From: Thiofaba sp049322715 | Lineage (GTDB): Bacteria; Pseudomonadota; Gammaproteobacteria; Halothiobacillales; Halothiobacillaceae | DNA length: 44,734 nucleotides | Reading direction: 5' to 3' | Assembly (NCBI GenBank): GCA_049322715.1 | Contig: JBMOQP010000043.1 | Span: 1 to 44,734 of the forward strand | Shown here: one piece after another, positions 41,487 through 44,734 of the stretch | Numbering within the stretch: the stretch's first letter is position 1 | Layout: every line of letters starts with the position of its first letter | Notes under the pieces: model-generated | What the model saw: the letters and a program-made list of their open reading frames with translations, nothing else | Databases searched by the model: none | Told to the model about the DNA's origin: nothing | Program-made: the position numbers and the translations under genes

Positions 41487-44363
41487 TTACTGGCAGGCCT
41501 CACAGGTGGGGTCGAGAATCGAGCAGGCCTTCGGCATGACCGGCTCGCCGGCCTCGGCGCTCACGCCGCGCAGCTTGCCGTCGAGCTTGGTCAGGGTGGT
41601 CTTCTCGATGTGGGTCTTGCCCATCGCACGCAGGTAGTAGGTGGTCTTAAGACCGCGCACCCAGGCGAGCTTGTACAGGTTGTCGAGCTTCTGGCCGGAC
41701 GGTTCGGCCATGTACAGGTTCAGCGACTGGGCCTGGTCGATCCACTTCTGGCGGCGGGAGCCGGCTTCGACCAGCCAGCGCGGGTCGATCTCGAACGCGG
41801 TGGCATAGAGCTGCTTGAGCTTCTCGGGCACGCGGTCGATGGGCTGCACGCTGCCGTCGAAGTACTTGAGGTCGTTGACCATCACCTCGTCCCACAGGCC
41901 AAGCTTCTTGAGGTCTGCCGCAAGGTACGGGTTGACCACGGTGAAGTCGCCGGACAGGTTCGATTTCACGAACAGGTTCTGGTAGGTCGGCTCGATCGAC
42001 TGGCTGACCCCGCAGATGTTGGAGATGGTCGCGGTCGGGGCGATCGCCATCACGTTGGAGTTGCGCACGCCGTGCTTCTTCACGCGCTGGCGCAGTCCGG
42101 CCCAGTCGAGGGTCTGGCTGCGGTCCTGCTCGAGGTAGCCGCCACGGCCCTCCTCCAGCAGCTTGATGGAGTCGAGCGGCAGGATGCCCTTGCTCCACAG
42201 GGAGCCGTCGTAGCTGTGGTACTTGCCGCGCTCCTCGGCAAGCTCCGAGGAGGCCTGGATGGCAAAGTAGCTGACGGCCTCCATCGAGGTGTCGGCGAAC
42301 TCGACCGCGTCCTGCGAGGCGTACGGCAGGTGCAGGCGATACAGGGCGTCCTGGAAGCCCATGATGCCGAGGCCGACCGGCCGGTGGCGCAGGTTGGAGT
42401 TACGCGCCTGCGGCACGGCGTAGTAGTTGTACTCGATCACGTTGTCGAGCATGCGCATGGCGGTGCGCACGGTGCGCTCCAGCTTCTGCATGTCGAGGCC
42501 GTCCTCGTCCACGTGCTGGGCGAGATTGATCGAGCCTAGGTTGCACACGGCGATCTCGTGGTCGTTGGTGTGCAGGGTGATCTCGGTGCACAGGTTGGAC
42601 GAGTGCACCACGCCCGCGTGCTGGTTGGTGTAGCGGATGTTGCACGGATCCTTGAAGGTGATCCACGGGTGGCCGGTCTCGAACAGCATCGAGAGCATCT
42701 TGCGCCACAGCTGCACCGCCGGGATGCGCTTGAACAGCTTGAGGCGACCTTCGTCGGCCATGCGCTCGTACTCGGTGTAGCGCTTCTCGAAGGCCTGGCC
42801 GGTCAGGTCGTGCAGGTCCGGGCAGTCCGCCGGCGAGAACAGGGTCCAATCCTGCTCCTCGACCACGCGCTTCATGAACAGGTCCGGGATCCAGTTGGCG
42901 GTGTTCATGTCGTGGGTACGACGCCGGTCGTCACCGGTGTTCTTGCGCAGGTCGAGGAATTCCTCGATGTCCAGGTGCCAGGTCTCGAGGTAGGCGCACA
43001 CGGCGCCCTTGCGCTTGCCGCCCTGGTTGACCGCGACTGCGGTGTCGTTGGCCACCTTGAGAAACGGGACCACGCCCTGCGACTTGCCGTTGGTGCCCTT
43101 GATGTGGGAGCCGAGGGCGCGCACACGGGACCAGTCGTTGCCCAGGCCGCCGGCAAACTTGGACAACAAGGCATTGTCCTTGATGGCGCCGAAGATGCCG
43201 TCGAGGTCGTCTGGCACGGTGGTCAGGTAGCAGCTGGAGAGCTGCGGACGCAGAGTTCCGGAGTTGAACAGGGTCGGGGTGCTGCTCATGAAGTCGAACG
43301 AGGACAGCAGCTGGTAGAACTCGATCGCGCGCGCCTCGCGGTCGATCTCGTTGATCGCAAGCCCCATCGCCACGCGCATGAAGAAGACCTGCGGCAGTTC
43401 GATGCGGTGGCCCTGGTGGTGGATGAAGTAGCGGTCGTACAGGGTCTGCAGGCCAAGGTAGGTGAACTGCAGGTCGCGCGACGCGTCCAGCGCCTTGCCC
43501 AGGCGCTCGAGGTCATAGCTGCGCAAGACGGGATCAAGCAGCTCGTGCTCCACGCCCCGGATAATGAAGGCACGGAAAGCATCGCCGTAGCGCTGCCCCA
43601 TCTCGGCCTGAGTGGCGTGACTGGGGGTCAGGTTGAGGTAGGTCAATGCTTCGGTGCGCAGCTGGTCCATCAGCAGGCGGGCGGCGACGAAGGAGTAGTT
43701 CGGCTCCTTCTCGATCAGGGTGCGCGCGCTCATCACCAGGGCGGCACTCACTTCCTTCTCGGATACCCCGTCGTACAGGTTGCGCAGGGTTTCCTCGAGC
43801 ACCGGGGCAGCCTCCGTACCCTCCAGGCCGGCACAGGCCTCGGCGGCCAGGGTGCGCATCCGCTCCATGTCCAGCGGCACGATGGTGCCGTCGAGCAGGG
43901 TCACGTTGAGGACTCGACCTTCCGGAGCCGCTTCAGCCTCCTGACCCATTTCCTCGGCACGCTCGCGCGCGCGGGCCTCACGGTAAAGCACGTAGGCCCG
44001 CGCGATCTTGTGATGGCCTTCGCGCATCAGGGCCAGTTCGACCTGGTCCTGGATGTCCTCAATGTGGAAGGTACCACCGCCCGGGGAACGGCGCTTGAGC
44101 GCGGCGACCACCGTCTCGGTCAGCGCTGCCACGGTTTCGTGAATGCGCATGGAGGCTGCCGCCGAGCCCCCCTCAACAGCCAGGAAGGCCTTGGTCACGG
44201 CCACGCTGATCTTGCTCGCGTCGAAGCTCGTGACCTTGCCGTTACGGCGGATCACGCGGAACTGACCCGGCGCAGGCAGCGAGGTCTCGACCGCAGCCGC
44301 GGTAGCCACGGCGGCGGAAGGGGTCTTTTGATCGGGACTGGAAGTCGAAGCGCCAAGGGTCAT
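41487..44363 (-). CDS. nrdA: ribonucleoside-diphosphate reductase large subunit
   Basis: A 958-residue R1. N-terminal ATP-cone (about residues 35-130, FRVIRRNGKVTSFDASKI to HKIARAYVLYREAR), then a second, more degenerate cone-like region (about 150-235, VLLDGTIVPLD-like). Catalytic residues: Cys in QLSSCYL, the NLCTEI loop (Asn, Cys, Glu), Cys in VCNLGSINL, radical-transfer Tyr pair in TTYYLRAMG, and the C-terminal CEAC redox pair. Two N-terminal cones fit the class Ic pattern seen in Chlamydia. ATG 44363 has GGAG nine bases upstream. Expression probably repressed by NrdR at two boxes just upstream. Confidence 0.97.
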   Translation of the reverse strand: MTLGASTSSPDQKTPSAAVATAAAVETSLPAPGQFRVIRRNGKVTSFDASKISVAVTKAFLAVEGGSAAASMRIHETVAALTETVVAALKRRSPGGGTFHIEDIQDQVELALMREGHHKIARAYVLYREARARERAEEMGQEAEAAPEGRVLNVTLLDGTIVPLDMERMRTLAAEACAGLEGTEAAPVLEETLRNLYDGVSEKEVSAALVMSARTLIEKEPNYSFVAARLLMDQLRTEALTYLNLTPSHATQAEMGQRYGDAFRAFIIRGVEHELLDPVLRSYDLERLGKALDASRDLQFTYLGLQTLYDRYFIHHQGHRIELPQVFFMRVAMGLAINEIDREARAIEFYQLLSSFDFMSSTPTLFNSGTLRPQLSSCYLTTVPDDLDGIFGAIKDNALLSKFAGGLGNDWSRVRALGSHIKGTNGKSQGVVPFLKVANDTAVAVNQGGKRKGAVCAYLETWHLDIEEFLDLRKNTGDDRRRTHDMNTANWIPDLFMKRVVEEQDWTLFSPADCPDLHDLTGQAFEKRYTEYERMADEGRLKLFKRIPAVQLWRKMLSMLFETGHPWITFKDPCNIRYTNQHAGVVHSSNLCTEITLHTNDHEIAVCNLGSINLAQHVDEDGLDMQKLERTVRTAMRMLDNVIEYNYYAVPQARNSNLRHRPVGLGIMGFQDALYRLHLPYASQDAVEFADTSMEAVSYFAIQASSELAEERGKYHSYDGSLWSKGILPLDSIKLLEEGRGGYLEQDRSQTLDWAGLRQRVKKHGVRNSNVMAIAPTATISNICGVSQSIEPTYQNLFVKSNLSGDFTVVNPYLAADLKKLGLWDEVMVNDLKYFDGSVQPIDRVPEKLKQLYATAFEIDPRWLVEAGSRRQKWIDQAQSLNLYMAEPSGQKLDNLYKLAWVRGLKTTYYLRAMGKTHIEKTTLTKLDGKLRGVSAEAGEPVMPKACSILDPTCEACQ

Positions 44364-44390
44364 CACGTCATCTCCAAACGAAACCACAAA

Positions 44391-44406
44391 ACACATCATA
44401 TAGTGC
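44391..44406 (-). promoter_or_regulatory. NrdR box 1 upstream of nrdA
   Basis: ACACATCATATAGTGC matches the NrdR box consensus ACACWATATATWGTGT at 13 of 16 positions by eye. It lies 28 bases upstream of the nrdA start and is the proximal member of a pair. Confidence 0.7.
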
Positions 44407-44422
44407 CAACAGACATCGTCAA

Positions 44423-44438
44423 GCACTACATGATGTGT
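44423..44438 (-). promoter_or_regulatory. NrdR box 2 upstream of nrdA
   Basis: GCACTACATGATGTGT matches the consensus at 12 of 16 positions. Its start is 32 bases from that of box 1, about three helical turns, the spacing expected for cooperative NrdR binding. Confidence 0.7.
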
Positions 44439-44584
44439 ATAGATCTGTGCACAAGGCTGTAGATAAACGTGGAGAAGATGGGGAAAAAAGGCAGGAACGG
44501 CGCCAGGACAGGCCGCATGGCCAGATGCCACAGGCCATCGAGGCGGGTATCGGGCAGGCAAAAAACTTTTGGATGCTGCCAAAG

Positions 44585-44617
44585 AAAAACCCCCAGTCAT
44601 TTGGACTGGGGGTTTTT
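44585..44617 (-). terminator. strong hairpin terminator after the 5S rRNA
   Basis: AAAAACCCCCAGT (44585-44597) pairs over 13 bp with ACTGGGGGTTTTT (44605-44617). Both strands have a T-run, so it can work in either direction; on the minus strand it closes the rRNA operon just before the nrdA promoter region. Confidence 0.92.
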
Positions 44618-44625
44618 GGGATAGG

Positions 44626-44734
44626 TGCTTGGCGGTGACCTACTTTCACATGGGGAAGCCCCACACTATCATCGGCGATGACGCGTTTCACTTCTGAGTT
44701 CGGGATGGGATCAGGTGGTTCCACGTCTCTATGG
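44626..44734 (-). rRNA. rrf: 5S ribosomal RNA (partial, 5' end outside the window)
   Basis: The minus strand reads CCATAGAGACGTGGAACCAC, then CTGATCCCATCCCGAACTCA, GAAGTGAAACG, a GCCGATGATAGTGTGGGG segment and a 3' end GGTCACCGCCAAGCA, matching bacterial 5S rRNA. About the first ten bases are missing at the window edge. A 23S gene is expected further right. Confidence 0.93.

Noticed and set aside
42558..44462. 634-codon open frame opposite nrdA
   Set aside because: Antisense shadow of nrdA; it even runs across the NrdR boxes and promoter.

Overview
The window looks like chromosome of a GC-rich gammaproteobacterium. The evidence is the lgt-thyA-folA cluster, the YcgN and YecA/YgfB family proteins, an RlmI-type methyltransferase, and a gammaproteobacterial-type 5S rRNA. 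I would place it near the Chromatiales/Ectothiorhodospiraceae rather than the enterics, but that is an impression only. Most of the window is housekeeping, stress and metal-handling genes. No phage, IS element, CRISPR array or tRNA was recognised.

Layout. 1-1.6 kb: the first codons of an outgoing gene, then a three-gene minus-strand operon with an exported HIRAN-domain protein and two unknowns. 1.8-8.1 kb: a minus-strand run (DUF945 protein, rlmI, lgt, thyA, psiE, folA, WYL regulator). 8.2-10.5 kb: plus-strand olsB-olsA (ornithine lipid synthesis), a YcgN family protein and a small His/Pro-rich secreted protein. 10.7-16.7 kb: a czcCBA/cus-type heavy-metal RND efflux operon ending in a PII-like gene. 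16.7-19.3 kb: znuB-znuC and divergent znuA, with a candidate Zur operator between znuC and znuA. 19.4-22.5 kb: a c-type cytochrome, a PilZ protein, a SnoaL-like protein divergent from a MarR regulator, and an unknown. 22.5-24.7 kb: an accessory patch with a paired inverted repeat (REPIN-like), a lower-GC membrane protein and a subtilisin-like lipoprotein. 25.1-28.8 kb: metH. 28.9-30.3 kb: DUF302 and YecA family proteins. 30.4-32.9 kb: a structured non-coding segment, then egtB-egtD (ergothioneine). 32.9-37.5 kb: nfeD-slipin, then a lipoprotein hydrolase and a thioredoxin/CcdA-like fusion. 37.5-40.1 kb: hsp20 divergent from ftsH. 40.3-44.4 kb: nrdA-nrdB. 44.6 kb to the end: a 5S rRNA, the tail of an rRNA operon entering from the right.

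Strongest observations. (1) NrdB has Phe at the tyrosyl-radical position and Glu at the first metal ligand, with ligand spacing identical to Chlamydia R2c. It should therefore be a class Ic (Mn/Fe, tyrosine-less) ribonucleotide reductase, and the operon carries two NrdR-like boxes 32 bp apart. (2) Short remnants of a second metH flank the intact metH at a distance: a 5'-end copy near 21.9 kb and a 3'-end copy near 29.6 kb, both in metH orientation, as if an older metH had been split or replaced by the block between them. (3) Upstream of egtBD lies an unannotated structured segment with a perfect 9-bp long-range stem and a hairpin presenting a CsrA/RsmA-type CAGGGATG motif. (4) Two inverted repeat copies near 22.5 kb differ only by compensatory stem changes. 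(5) The RND pump combines a CusA-like TM4 motif with loss of the CusA methionines and is paired with a PII-like protein lacking the uridylylation loop.
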